From NCBI GenBank assembly GCA_018830485.1, contig JAHJRQ010000015.1, positions 496,001-560,000 on the forward strand: DNA of 64,000 bases. The letters run 5' to 3'. The notes under the pieces were generated by a model. It ran no database searches, was not told the DNA's origin, and worked only from the letters and a program-made list of their open reading frames with translations. The DNA is from Pseudomonadota bacterium. Lineage in GTDB: Bacteria > Desulfobacterota > Desulfobulbia > Desulfobulbales > Desulfurivibrionaceae. How positions within the stretch are numbered: position 1 is the first letter of the stretch; each line of letters opens with the position of its first letter. Position numbers and translations under genes: made by a program. Below, in pieces: positions 47,017 through 55,311 of the stretch.

Positions 47017-48369
47017 ATGCGTAAATCATATTTTGCCGTATCAACGTTGTTTTTTGCTGTTTTTTCAGGGACTTATGCCATGGCGGCATCCAACCCCGAT
47101 CTTGAAGCGTTACAAACCGAGATCCGCCAGATGAAGCAGGCCTATGAAAAGCGTATTTCCGAATTGGAAAACAAATTGGCGAAACTCACAGTCGCTAAGA
47201 CGGAGACAACCGAGATGGCCCAGGCAGCGCCGGACGGTGGTGCCGGAAAGAAGATTCACGGCAACGAATTCAACCCGTCAATCGGGGTCATTCTGAATGG
47301 AAAGTATTCCGGTTTTTCCTCTGACTCCTCGAATATTGCCGGTTTTGGGGTCGGAGAAGAAGGCGAGCGTGGCCGGGAAGGCCTGGGGTTGGATGAGTCG
47401 GCGTTGAATTTTGCCGGCAGTATTGATGACAAATTTTACGGCGGCCTGACCGTCGCGGTTGTGCGCGAGGCTGGCGAGGACAAGGTCGAGCTTGAAGAAG
47501 CCTATGTGCAGACCCTGTCGGGAGCTGGTCTTCCCCAGGGCTTGAGCGTGAAGGCGGGCCGGGCCTTCTGGACTTTCGGCTATCTCAACGAGCACCATAC
47601 CCACGCGGATGATTTCGCAGATCGGCCCTTGCCCTATCGCGCTTTTTTGAACAAGGCCTTCAATGATGACGGTCTGGAAGTTTCCTATGTGCTGCCCACC
47701 GACTTGTACACCGAAGTCGGCGGCGGGGTGTTTCGGGGCGATGATTTCCCCCTGGGCAACGCTACCGGCGATGGAGGCGGAGCCTGGTCGGCATTTGCGC
47801 GTCTCGGCGGCGATATCGGCGAGAACAAGAGTTGGCGCCTTGGCGCATATCTCCTCTCCGGCGAAAGCGATGGAGGCCGGAGTTCCAATGAGGACGCCGT
47901 TACTTTTATCGGGGACAGCGACCTTTATGCCGCTGACCTTCGCTTTACCTGGGCACCGACCGGGAACGCCCGGGAGCGGGAAGTGATTGTTCAGGGGGAA
48001 TATTTTCGGCGCAACGAGGACGGCAGCTACGAGGACACCGACGCCGGCACCGGGGCCGTTGCTTTCGATGACAGCGCCAGTGGCTGGTATGCCCAGGCGG
48101 TATATAAATTCTTGCCGCAGTGGCGAATCGGCGTCCGCTACAGCCTTCTGGAAGCAGCGGGCGCCCCGGCGGGGCTGGCCGGGAGCGCGTTGGATGCAGA
48201 AGGGCATGATCCGGAGGCAACCGCCGTCATGCTCGACTGGACCAACAGCGAGTTCAGCCGGGTACGCTTGCAATACAATCATGAGGAACTCAGCCGCGGT
48301 CAGAATGATGATCAGATAATGCTGCAGTACATCATGAGTCTCGGCGCCCACGGCGCCCATACATATTAA
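47017..48369 (+). CDS. Outer-membrane protein of a metal-uptake locus
   Basis: A 450-residue predicted outer-membrane protein. Signal peptide at about 1-24; then a coiled coil (LEALQTEIRQMKQAYEKRI region, about 29-60), as in trimeric porins of this type; then a beta barrel from about 80. FNPSIGVILNGKYSGF, FYGGLTVAVVREAGEDKVELEEAYVQ and KAGRAFWTFGYLNEHHTHADDFADRPLPY are landmarks of a family often found next to zinc ABC transporters. It has several His clusters. It ends 10 bases before the substrate-binding-protein gene, so is the first structural gene of a tightly packed operon. Confidence 0.78.
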   Translation: MRKSYFAVSTLFFAVFSGTYAMAASNPDLEALQTEIRQMKQAYEKRISELENKLAKLTVAKTETTEMAQAAPDGGAGKKIHGNEFNPSIGVILNGKYSGFSSDSSNIAGFGVGEEGERGREGLGLDESALNFAGSIDDKFYGGLTVAVVREAGEDKVELEEAYVQTLSGAGLPQGLSVKAGRAFWTFGYLNEHHTHADDFADRPLPYRAFLNKAFNDDGLEVSYVLPTDLYTEVGGGVFRGDDFPLGNATGDGGGAWSAFARLGGDIGENKSWRLGAYLLSGESDGGRSSNEDAVTFIGDSDLYAADLRFTWAPTGNAREREVIVQGEYFRRNEDGSYEDTDAGTGAVAFDDSASGWYAQAVYKFLPQWRIGVRYSLLEAAGAPAGLAGSALDAEGHDPEATAVMLDWTNSEFSRVRLQYNHEELSRGQNDDQIMLQYIMSLGAHGAHTY

Positions 48370-48379
48370 AGGAGGCGCC

Positions 48380-49303
48380 ATGAAATCTCTTCTTGTCGCG
48401 ACTCTTATCGCAGGGCTGGCTTTGCTGGCACCGGTCCCGGCCTCTGCTTCCGCACAGGTGAGCGTGTTTGCCTGTGAACCTGAATGGGCCTCCTTGGCCG
48501 AGGAAATCGGCGGGGAGATGGTCGAGACCTTTGCCGCCACCAATGCCCGGCAAGACCCCCATTATATCCGGGCCCGCCCCAGCCTCGTCGCCAAAATGCG
48601 AAAGGCCGATCTGGTTGTCTGCTCCGGGGGGGGCCTGGAGGCGGGCTGGCTTCCGCAGTTGTTTCAAAAAGCCGGCAACGCCAAAGCGCAACCCGGGGGC
48701 AACGGCTATCTCATGGCCGCCGATGTGGTGCCAGTGTTGGAGAAGTCGGCCGCCCTTGACCGGAGCATGGGAGATGTACACCCGGAAGGCAATCCGCACG
48801 TCCATTTGAACCCGCACAATATCCTGCTGGTCGCAAAAGAGCTTAGCAGTCGGCTCAAAGCGCTTGATCCTGCCAACACGGCCTACTACCAGAAGCGGTA
48901 TGAAGAATTTTCCCGCCACTGGCAGCAGGCAATCGGTCGTTGGGAGAACCAGGCGGCAGGACTCAAGGGAAAGGGAATTATAACCCACCATAAGGCCTGG
49001 AGCTACCTGATCAACTGGCTTGGCCTCAACCTGGTAAATACCCTGGAACCCAAGCCTGGGATCCCGCCAAGCACCAGGCACCTAGAGGACTTGCTGCAGC
49101 AGGTCCGGAAGGTTCCCGTGCTGGCAATTGTGAGGACGCCATACGCTCCCGGAGAGGCCAGCGAATGGTTGTCGGAAAAAAGCGGCGTCCCGGCGGTTGT
49201 CCTGCCCTATACCGTTGGGGGCGAAGCCGGGATAACGGACCTGTTTCTTCTTTTTGAACGGACTCTCGGCCGCCTCAGGGAGACCGCCGATGCTCAGCGC
49301 TGA
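48380..49303 (+). CDS. Metal ABC transporter substrate-binding protein (ZnuA-like)
   Basis: A 307-residue periplasmic binding protein of cluster A-I (Zn/Mn). Signal peptide at 1-24. Metal ligands of the family are visible: ARQDPHYIRARPSL (first His), GNPHVHLNPHN (second) and GIITHHKAW (third), with the closing acidic residue late. The Asp/Glu-rich and His-rich loop of long ZnuA proteins is short here. AAAGGAGGCGCC precedes the ATG at 48380. It overlaps the permease gene by 14 bases. Zn is the best guess; Mn or Fe is possible. Confidence 0.88.
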   Translation: MKSLLVATLIAGLALLAPVPASASAQVSVFACEPEWASLAEEIGGEMVETFAATNARQDPHYIRARPSLVAKMRKADLVVCSGGGLEAGWLPQLFQKAGNAKAQPGGNGYLMAADVVPVLEKSAALDRSMGDVHPEGNPHVHLNPHNILLVAKELSSRLKALDPANTAYYQKRYEEFSRHWQQAIGRWENQAAGLKGKGIITHHKAWSYLINWLGLNLVNTLEPKPGIPPSTRHLEDLLQQVRKVPVLAIVRTPYAPGEASEWLSEKSGVPAVVLPYTVGGEAGITDLFLLFERTLGRLRETADAQR

Positions 49304-50069
49304 AATGCTGGAAATCGTGGGGCCGGCTCTTGCCGCCGGCCTCATTATCGCTCTCACCCATGCCCCGCTGGGCATAGAAGTGATGAAGCGCGGAATTATT
49401 TTCATCGATCTTGCCATTGCCCAGGTTGCCGGGCTCGGGCTGGTTGCCGCTGCCTTGTATCTGCATGAGCCGGCCTGGTGGGTTGCGCAAAGCGCCGCCC
49501 TCGGCTGCGCACTGCTTGCCGCCTTCTTTTTCCGCTGGATCGAGCATAAATGTCCCGAACAGCAAGAGGCCATCATCGGCTCCAGTTTTGTCCTGGCGGC
49601 CTCCATGGCCTTACTGCTCCTGGCGGATCATCCCCATGGGGGCGAAAAAATCCAGCACCTGCTTTCCGGGCAGATCCTGTTCGTCACCTGGCGGGATGTG
49701 CTTGTTCATTCGCCGATATATATAATGATTTTGGCATGTTGGTTTATTGTCCCAACCGTCAGATCCGGCCTGGGATTTTATCTTCTTTTTGCCCTTGCCA
49801 TTACCTCGTCGGTGCAGCTTGCCGGGGTGTATGTGGTCTTTTCCAGCCTCATTTTACCGGCCCTGGCCTCTGAGAAAGCTAAAAGACAGGTGTTGACGGC
49901 CTGGAGCGTCGGCATTGTTTCCGTGCTGGCGGGTGTAGTGTTTGCGGCGGTTCTGGATCTGCCGGCCGGCCCGGTTGTTGTCCTCTCTTACACGCTGGCG
50001 GCAATCGCGGCGAGATACGTTTGTCCGCCGGCAAAGCGGCGGGCCGTCTCCGGTGGATGGGGTGCGTGA
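49290..50069 (+). CDS. Metal ABC transporter permease (ZnuB-like)
   Basis: A 259-residue inner-membrane permease of the ABC-3 family with about seven helices. HAPLGIEVMKRGIIFIDLAIAQVAGLG is the family's signature loop. ATG at 49290 overlaps the end of the binding-protein gene; the alternative start at 49254 is less likely. No ABC ATPase gene (znuC) is adjacent on either side, so the transporter must borrow an ATPase or have it elsewhere. Confidence 0.88.
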   Translation: MLSAEMLEIVGPALAAGLIIALTHAPLGIEVMKRGIIFIDLAIAQVAGLGLVAAALYLHEPAWWVAQSAALGCALLAAFFFRWIEHKCPEQQEAIIGSSFVLAASMALLLLADHPHGGEKIQHLLSGQILFVTWRDVLVHSPIYIMILACWFIVPTVRSGLGFYLLFALAITSSVQLAGVYVVFSSLILPALASEKAKRQVLTAWSVGIVSVLAGVVFAAVLDLPAGPVVVLSYTLAAIAARYVCPPAKRRAVSGGWGA

Positions 50070-50182
50070 TGGTCGCGCAGCAATTCCGAAATATCAAATC
50101 CACCTCACCGGCGAAGGGGGCGCCGACCGGCAAAGTCGGAGTGGTGTCCTCCGGCAATACTGGACAGCAAATCTTCATGCCA

Positions 50183-51496
50183 TCAAAAAAACCAGCGAGC
50201 CCGCACTTCCACCTTGTTGCTGTTCTGCTTTTCTCCATACTCGCTCATCACGCCGCCGTTGAGGTAGGAAAACCTGAGGCGTAGCTCCCAGTTGGGGAAG
50301 CCGGTGTAGACCGCCTCGGGGGCGAGGGAGAAGCTCTGGTCGCCGAGGTTGACGATGGCGGTTATTCCGGGGCTGAAGTAGAGAATGTCATAGGGCTCCT
50401 TTTGGGTGAGGCGGGCATAGAGGTAGTTGCGCCCGTTTTGCGCTCGGTCGTATCCGGATTCGGAGGCGGCCTCCGCCCCCTGGAGCAGGGCGTCGTTCCC
50501 CGTTGTCAGAAACTGGCTGTAGCCGTCGGCAACGAGCTGAAAAAAGCGCTCCGTTTCCTGCCCGGTGTAGCCGTCGTCGTTGTGATAGAACTCGACAATG
50601 GCGGTGAGGTCGGTTTCCGTCAGGTAGCGGGCGCCCAGGAGATAACTGGTGTCGCTGGTTTCCCGCAGAACAAGGGTATCCCCGCTGAGCACCTTGTATC
50701 GCTGTTTGGGGATATGGGCCAGTTCGCCATGCACCTCGAGGTTGGCGGCCAGGTTTTTGGAAAAATCCACCCCATAGCGGGTGGTCCGGCTGTTGCCGCC
50801 GTACCAGAGCAGATCGATGTCCGTATCCTTGTACAGCAGGTAGAGCTTGGCCGCCAGGTTCACATTCTCCCGTTCGCCGAAATCCTCGTTCACCCCTTGC
50901 CAGACCGGCAGGGCCACACCGGTGAGGGCCACGGTCCGCAGCTCGCCGCCGTAGCTTTTGATCAGATCAAAGCCCGCCCCGAGATACCCTTCCATGGCCT
51001 CTTCGGGGTTATTGGGGTCCTTGGCCCGGTCGATGAAGCCCACCGGATTCCAGGCGTATCCCTTGCCCCATTTGAAAACCTTTTTGCCCAGATCGAGGGT
51101 GAGGTTCGGGGACGCCTTGAGGCTGACATACCCTTCAAAAACAGCCGCCCGATCGTTCCAGGCAAGATCGTCCTGCGCGCCGGTTGCCTGCAGAACCCAG
51201 TTGAAGGTTGTCATCCCCCGGCTCACGCTGCCGTCAAGCTGGAGGGTTGAGCTCAGGCTCTCCAGGGAGGAACGCGGGTCTTTGTACAAATTGAGGGCGG
51301 AGAAGGCTCCGTCCTGGTTGATATCGCTCCGGTCCCATTTGGCCTCCACATACCCTCCCCACGCCCGGTCTTTTTTTTCGAACTCTTCCAGGTCGAAGCC
51401 GTATTCCTCTTCCGCCCCGGCCAAGGCAGGGAAGGCGGCAAGCGAGAGGAGTCCGAGCAGGGCGGCAAGAGTCTGCCCGCGGGGCGCTGTTTTCAC
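50183..51496 (-). CDS. DUF1302-like outer-membrane porin of the export operon
   Basis: A 437-residue predicted outer-membrane barrel with signal peptide (about 1-25, ending PALAGA) and terminal Phe (EVRARWFF). GFDLEEFEKKDRAWGGYVEAK, GKKVFKWGKGYAWNPVGF and TDIDLLWYGGN are landmarks. The start is GTG at 51496, which overlaps the previous gene's TGA as GTGA, so translation is coupled to the lipoprotein-sorting gene. It is the last gene of an operon of ATPase, permease, small membrane protein, LolA-like protein and porin. It resembles outer-membrane partners of lipid or hydrophobic transport systems. Confidence 0.8.
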   Translation of the reverse strand: MKTAPRGQTLAALLGLLSLAAFPALAGAEEEYGFDLEEFEKKDRAWGGYVEAKWDRSDINQDGAFSALNLYKDPRSSLESLSSTLQLDGSVSRGMTTFNWVLQATGAQDDLAWNDRAAVFEGYVSLKASPNLTLDLGKKVFKWGKGYAWNPVGFIDRAKDPNNPEEAMEGYLGAGFDLIKSYGGELRTVALTGVALPVWQGVNEDFGERENVNLAAKLYLLYKDTDIDLLWYGGNSRTTRYGVDFSKNLAANLEVHGELAHIPKQRYKVLSGDTLVLRETSDTSYLLGARYLTETDLTAIVEFYHNDDGYTGQETERFFQLVADGYSQFLTTGNDALLQGAEAASESGYDRAQNGRNYLYARLTQKEPYDILYFSPGITAIVNLGDQSFSLAPEAVYTGFPNWELRLRFSYLNGGVMSEYGEKQNSNKVEVRARWFF

Positions 51497-52236
51497 CGCA
51501 GCTCCTCGATCCGGGGAAGGGCGTTGAGGGTGAAGACCTCGTCGGCCATCTCTTTTTTCCGGATCTTGGCATAGATCATGACCGACTTGTAGCCCTTGTA
51601 CAGGGGGCTGTCCGTTTCTATCACCGAGGGGCGCTTCAGGCCGTCGCCGAAATCCTTGAGTTCCTTGTAGTGCAGGGTCTTGATCAGCATGCCGCTCACC
51701 GCGTAGCAAGCGACGGAGGTGGGCACCAGGGCTTTTTTGTTCACCAGCATCTCGATTGTGTCGTAGGCCACGGCACCGCTTTTGGCCTTGAGGGTCAGGA
51801 GGTAGTTCTCGCCCTGCTCCACGGTCTTTTCCACCGAGTATTCCGTGGCGTAATCAAGGCGCAGGATGTCGGCATTGTTGAACACCCCGCCCACCACCGA
51901 TTGCAGGCTGGTGATGCGGATGGGCTTGCCCACATTGGGGATGTGGAGCCACATGTTGTCGCCCAGGCGCAGGGTGGCGCGGCCTTTTTCGCTGGCCGGA
52001 GAGAGGAACAGGGCCACCACCTTGTCGTCGCCTTTCTTGAGGCTGTAAAGGACAAACTCCTTCTTGGCGCCGTCCGGTTCGATATTGATCAGCTTCCGGT
52101 ACATTTCATAGGACTGGGGCTGCAGGTTGCGGTCCACCTTGGCAAGGATGGCGTTGCCGTCCAGGGCCAGGGCCGGGGCGGCCAGGGTCAGCAGCAGCAG
52201 GAGGAACGCGGGCAGCAGTCTGGTCGGTGCGTTCAT
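51493..52236 (-). CDS. LolA-like outer-membrane lipoprotein-sorting protein
   Basis: A 247-residue periplasmic protein with signal peptide (about 1-24, LLLLLTLAAPALA). The mature part follows the LolA/LolB fold used by the COG2834 family (outer membrane lipoprotein-sorting protein): RLGDNMWLHIPNVGKPIRI, LQSVVGGVFNNADIL, VNKKALVPTSVACYAVSG and GLKRPSVIETDSPL. It may carry lipid or lipoprotein between membranes. AAGGAG precedes the ATG at 52236. It overlaps both the upstream 67-codon gene and the downstream porin by four bases. Confidence 0.85.
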   Translation of the reverse strand: MNAPTRLLPAFLLLLLTLAAPALALDGNAILAKVDRNLQPQSYEMYRKLINIEPDGAKKEFVLYSLKKGDDKVVALFLSPASEKGRATLRLGDNMWLHIPNVGKPIRITSLQSVVGGVFNNADILRLDYATEYSVEKTVEQGENYLLTLKAKSGAVAYDTIEMLVNKKALVPTSVACYAVSGMLIKTLHYKELKDFGDGLKRPSVIETDSPLYKGYKSVMIYAKIRKKEMADEVFTLNALPRIEELR

Positions 52237-52436
52237 TGCCCAGGCTCCTTGATGCTCTGCCGCAAGGCGCGAACCTCCTCGCGCAGGGCCGCAAACTCCT
52301 GCCGCGGACAATTGCGGGAATCATCCCGGCGCAGCAGGCGAAAAAGCAGGAAGGCCAGCAGGGCAAAGAGGATGAGGCCGAAAAAAGGCTTGAACCAGAA
52401 AAAGAACGGGCTGAAAAAAGCGGGGGAACACCACAT
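52233..52436 (-). CDS. Small inner-membrane protein of the export operon
   Basis: A 67-residue protein: MWCSPAFFSPFFFWFKPFFG, a helix at about 18-34 and a basic/coiled tail (LREEVRALRQSIKEPGQ). The region is rich in Phe. AAGGAGACGATC precedes the ATG at 52436. It overlaps the LolA-like gene by four bases. Unknown function; the tail could contact the ABC permease. Confidence 0.7.
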   Translation of the reverse strand: MWCSPAFFSPFFFWFKPFFGLILFALLAFLLFRLLRRDDSRNCPRQEFAALREEVRALRQSIKEPGQ

Positions 52437-52475
52437 GATCGTCTCCTTGAAAAAAGGGGTTATTTGTTTGTGCAA

Positions 52476-53723
52476 TTATACATGCCGGAGTGCGGCAATG
52501 GGGTCCATTTTCGCCGCCTTCCAGGCGGGCTGCAGACTGGCCAGCACGGAGATGAAGATGACCATGGCCAGGATGGGTGCAATCTGCCCGACCGAGATGG
52601 CCGGCTGCAGGAGCAGCCCGGTCTGCATGCCGAAATTGAAGGTAATTGCCGCGCTGTTCAGTGCGGCAATGGCCAGCAGGCTGATGACCGTGCCTGTTGC
52701 CGTGCCGACAATGGCCAGCAGGAATCCCTCGGCAAGAAACAGGGCCAGGATCTTGCCGGGCGTTGTCCCTATGGCCGCGATGGTGCCGATTTCGCCGATC
52801 CGCTCGTAGACCGCCATGATCATCACGTTCATGATGCTGACCAGAACGATGGCCACCAGCATGACCTTGATAAAGAGGGTCATCAGGTCGATCATCTTGG
52901 CGATATTGTAAAAGGGAGAGAGTTTTTCCCAGGTGTGCACCTCGAAGACCGGCTGGCCCTCCTTGTTGGTGAGCCCTCCGAGCTGCTGCTCGAGGAGCGC
53001 GGTCACCGCGGGCAGGTCGTCGATGTCCTTGAGGCGCACCGCAATCTCGCTGATCTCCACCCCGCTGATCCGCAGCAGTTCCTTGGCATCGTCGAGGTGG
53101 ATGGCGCCATCCCGGCCGCCGGGCCCGGAAATGCCATCAAGAACGCCATGCACCGTAAAGGGCTTGCCGTTGACCGAACCGTCCCGGTTGGTGGCCACCA
53201 GCACCACCGTGTCCCCCACCGTGACCTGCATCCCCTTGGCCAGCAGCGCCGGAATCAGGACGCCGCCCGGAACCAGCAACTCCTCGCCCGCTTTTTTCTC
53301 CGAGAGGCGGGAAGCCAGCAGCGGCATGGCCCTGAATTCGTCCTCCGGGACCACGGCGTTGAGGCGGATGTTGGTCGTTTCGGTGAAGTTGCTGAACATG
53401 GCCCCCAGCCTGAGGCGGAGGGTGAAGGATTCCACCGCCGGTTCGGCGCGGAGGATCTCCTCGACCTTTGCCATCTGCTTGGCGTTGAGGTTGCGATTGA
53501 GCGGCAGGCTGTCGATGGAGGCCACATAGCCCTTGCGGTGGATCTGCACATGGCCCATGACTGAATCGGTGATCTGGCCGATCATCAGGCTTTTGAAGGA
53601 GCCGGATACGGCGATGAAAAGAAGAACCGAGACCACGCCGAGGGCGATCAGGGCCGTGGTCAGCAGGGTTCTCCGTTTGTAGCGCAGGAGGTTTTTGGCG
53701 GCGATTTTTATGATGTTACGCAT
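52476..53723 (-). CDS. ABC transporter permease (FtsX / MacB / LolE-like)
   Basis: A 415-residue four-helix permease. Helix 1 is near residues 20-42, then a large periplasmic domain (MacB-PCD type, about 45-275), then three helices, near 285-310, 325-350 and 375-400. It begins MRNIIKIAAKNLLRYKRRTL and ends AWKAAKMDPIAALRHV, typical of the family (the DP-x2-AL end). The first gene after the ATPase, which overlaps it by eight bases. Together they resemble LolCDE, which extracts lipoproteins from the inner membrane. Confidence 0.92.
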   Translation of the reverse strand: MRNIIKIAAKNLLRYKRRTLLTTALIALGVVSVLLFIAVSGSFKSLMIGQITDSVMGHVQIHRKGYVASIDSLPLNRNLNAKQMAKVEEILRAEPAVESFTLRLRLGAMFSNFTETTNIRLNAVVPEDEFRAMPLLASRLSEKKAGEELLVPGGVLIPALLAKGMQVTVGDTVVLVATNRDGSVNGKPFTVHGVLDGISGPGGRDGAIHLDDAKELLRISGVEISEIAVRLKDIDDLPAVTALLEQQLGGLTNKEGQPVFEVHTWEKLSPFYNIAKMIDLMTLFIKVMLVAIVLVSIMNVMIMAVYERIGEIGTIAAIGTTPGKILALFLAEGFLLAIVGTATGTVISLLAIAALNSAAITFNFGMQTGLLLQPAISVGQIAPILAMVIFISVLASLQPAWKAAKMDPIAALRHV

Positions 53724-54414
53724 AGATTCCTCCGGTGTCGGTCTGTTTCAGCGCGCCGTCTTCCAAGGTGAAAATGGTTTCGGCGTTCTTCACCACCTTC
53801 GGGTCATGGGTGGAAAAGATGAAGGTCGTGCCGAATTCGTCCCGCATCTCCTTCATCAGGGCAATGATCCTGTTGGCTGTTTCGCGGTCCAGATTGGCGG
53901 TGGGCTCGTCGGCCAGCACCAGCTTCGGGTTGGTGATCAGCGCCCTGGCCACGGCCACCCGCTGTTTCTGGCCGCCGGAGATCTGGCCGGGGTATTTCTG
54001 CGCCTGGTCCGCCATGCCCACCGCGGCGAGTACCTGGGAGATGCGTTTTTTCCGTTCCGCCTGGGGCCAGCTCTGCACCATGAGCAGGGGATACTCGATG
54101 TTTTCATACACGGTGAGGACCGGGATCAGGTTGAAGTCCTGGAAAACAAAACCGATATGCTCTCCCCGGAAACGGGCGCCCTCCTTGCGGGAAAGCGTGG
54201 AGACATCCGTGTCGGCGATGGAAAGCGTTCCACCTGTGGGCGGGTCCAGGCAGCCGATCATGTTGAGCAGGGTCGATTTCCCGCTGCCGGAGGGGCCTAC
54301 AAAGGAGACGAACGAGCCCGGCGCAATGGTGAAATCGACTCCCCGGATTGCCTGTACTTGGACCTCTCCGGACACATATGTTTTTTCAAGTCGTTTGGCT
54401 TCTACAAGCGACAT
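53716..54414 (-). CDS. ABC transporter ATP-binding protein (LolD-like)
   Basis: A 232-residue ATPase. Walker A is GPSGSGKS, the Q-loop is FVFQDFNLIPVLT, the signature is ISGGQKQRVAVARAL, and Walker B is LVLADEPTANLD, with the H-loop FSTHDPKV. It matches the MacB/LolD subfamily that drives FtsX-fold permeases. It is the first gene of the operon with the permease, the small protein, the LolA-like protein and the porin. Confidence 0.95.
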   Translation of the reverse strand: MSLVEAKRLEKTYVSGEVQVQAIRGVDFTIAPGSFVSFVGPSGSGKSTLLNMIGCLDPPTGGTLSIADTDVSTLSRKEGARFRGEHIGFVFQDFNLIPVLTVYENIEYPLLMVQSWPQAERKKRISQVLAAVGMADQAQKYPGQISGGQKQRVAVARALITNPKLVLADEPTANLDRETANRIIALMKEMRDEFGTTFIFSTHDPKVVKNAETIFTLEDGALKQTDTGGIYA

Positions 54415-54488
54415 GGCGTCTTCCTTGTGTGTTTGGCAAAGAAAAGGGCCGACAGTGGTGACCGGCCCCGGGAAAATATATGGCGCGC

Positions 54489-54875
54489 CTATCTGCGGCC
54501 GCCGCCCATGCCACCCATGCCGCCGCCACCGCCCATTCCGCCCATACCCCCGCCGGAGCCCATGCCGCCGCCGGAGCCGCCCATGCCTTGTTTCTTGCCG
54601 TTTTTCTGGCCAGAGCCAGAGCCGTCACGCGGGGCATTCTCCGGCTGTCCCATGGCTTTCTGCTTTTCTTCCGGGCTCATTTTCTGGACCCGGTTCTGCC
54701 ATTCGTTCTGGAAGGCGTTGCGTTCTTCCACCGTGGCCTGTTTCATGCTGCCGCGCTGCGCTGCCAATTCATCGTTGGTCATGGCGCTGTAGTCGGTGGC
54801 TGCCCAAGCCATGGCGGCGGTGAGCAGGGAGCCTGCCAGGATGGTGGTGATCCGGAACATCGTGCGTGTCTTCAT
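54489..54875 (-). CDS. Secreted DUF1104-like protein with Gly/Met-rich tail
   Basis: A 128-residue periplasmic protein with signal peptide (about 1-25, ending AMAWA). DYSAMTNDELAAQRGSMKQA then ERNAFQNEWQNRVQKMSPEEK follows the DUF1104 pattern. The last about 45 residues are almost only Gly, Ser, Met and Arg (repeats of GGGMGGMGG), so flexible and possibly metal- or surface-binding. AAGGAG precedes the ATG at 54875; the longer frame to 54959 is rejected. It is upstream of the ABC operon with a 74-base gap. Confidence 0.72.
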   Translation of the reverse strand: MKTRTMFRITTILAGSLLTAAMAWAATDYSAMTNDELAAQRGSMKQATVEERNAFQNEWQNRVQKMSPEEKQKAMGQPENAPRDGSGSGQKNGKKQGMGGSGGGMGSGGGMGGMGGGGGMGGMGGGRR

Positions 54876-55133
54876 GGGGTGGTTCTCCTTGTGATCCAAT
54901 ATGTAGTATGGGAAAAACGGGTTAGCAAAACTCTGTGCGGCCAGTATATCACAAACCATGCCATTGCCTTCTCATAGGGCATCATTTCCCCGAATTTACG
55001 CGGATAATATCAACACGGACTGCTTTGGCCCGGGTTCGGCATGGAGGAATTCCGGGTAATTTTTATCCATCTGAAAACGCCAACCGAGTAGTTTTTGCCC
55101 AGCGTGGTGCTGTGTCGCGGAATTACGGCCAGG

Positions 55134-55147
55134 GTTTCACGTGAAAC
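55134..55147. other. parS centromere site
   Basis: GTTTCACGTGAAAC is a perfect palindrome and the core of the conserved parS consensus TGTTTCACGTGAAACA (14 of 16 positions; the two outer bases differ). ParB binds it, spreads, and helps segregate the origin region. It lies in a 436-base gene-free stretch. parA and parB are not in the window. Confidence 0.85.
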
Positions 55148-55240
55148 GTGCGGGAAATCAACAGCGGGCACGCGGATGGCGCCATTGGGGAAAGGCGGAG
55201 AAATCCCGCCACCGATAAGGGCTTGCGGGGCGTGCCGGGA

Positions 55241-55300
55241 TAAATCAACAGGTTTTCAACAGCCAGTCAACAATTCGCCAACAGGGTTTCAACAGGGTGT
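55241..55300. repeat. Cluster of CAACA(G) motifs
   Basis: Five copies of a CAACA motif in 60 bases: AAATCAACAGG, TTTTCAACAGCC, AGTCAACAATT, CGCCAACAGGG and TTTCAACAGGG, all in the same orientation and spaced about 11 to 16 bases apart. TTATCAACAGG upstream of dnaN shares the motif. It could bind a helically phased protein such as DnaA or another regulator; no function is proven. The rest of 54876-55311 shows only parS. Confidence 0.5.
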
Positions 55301-55311
55301 TTGTCCGTGAA

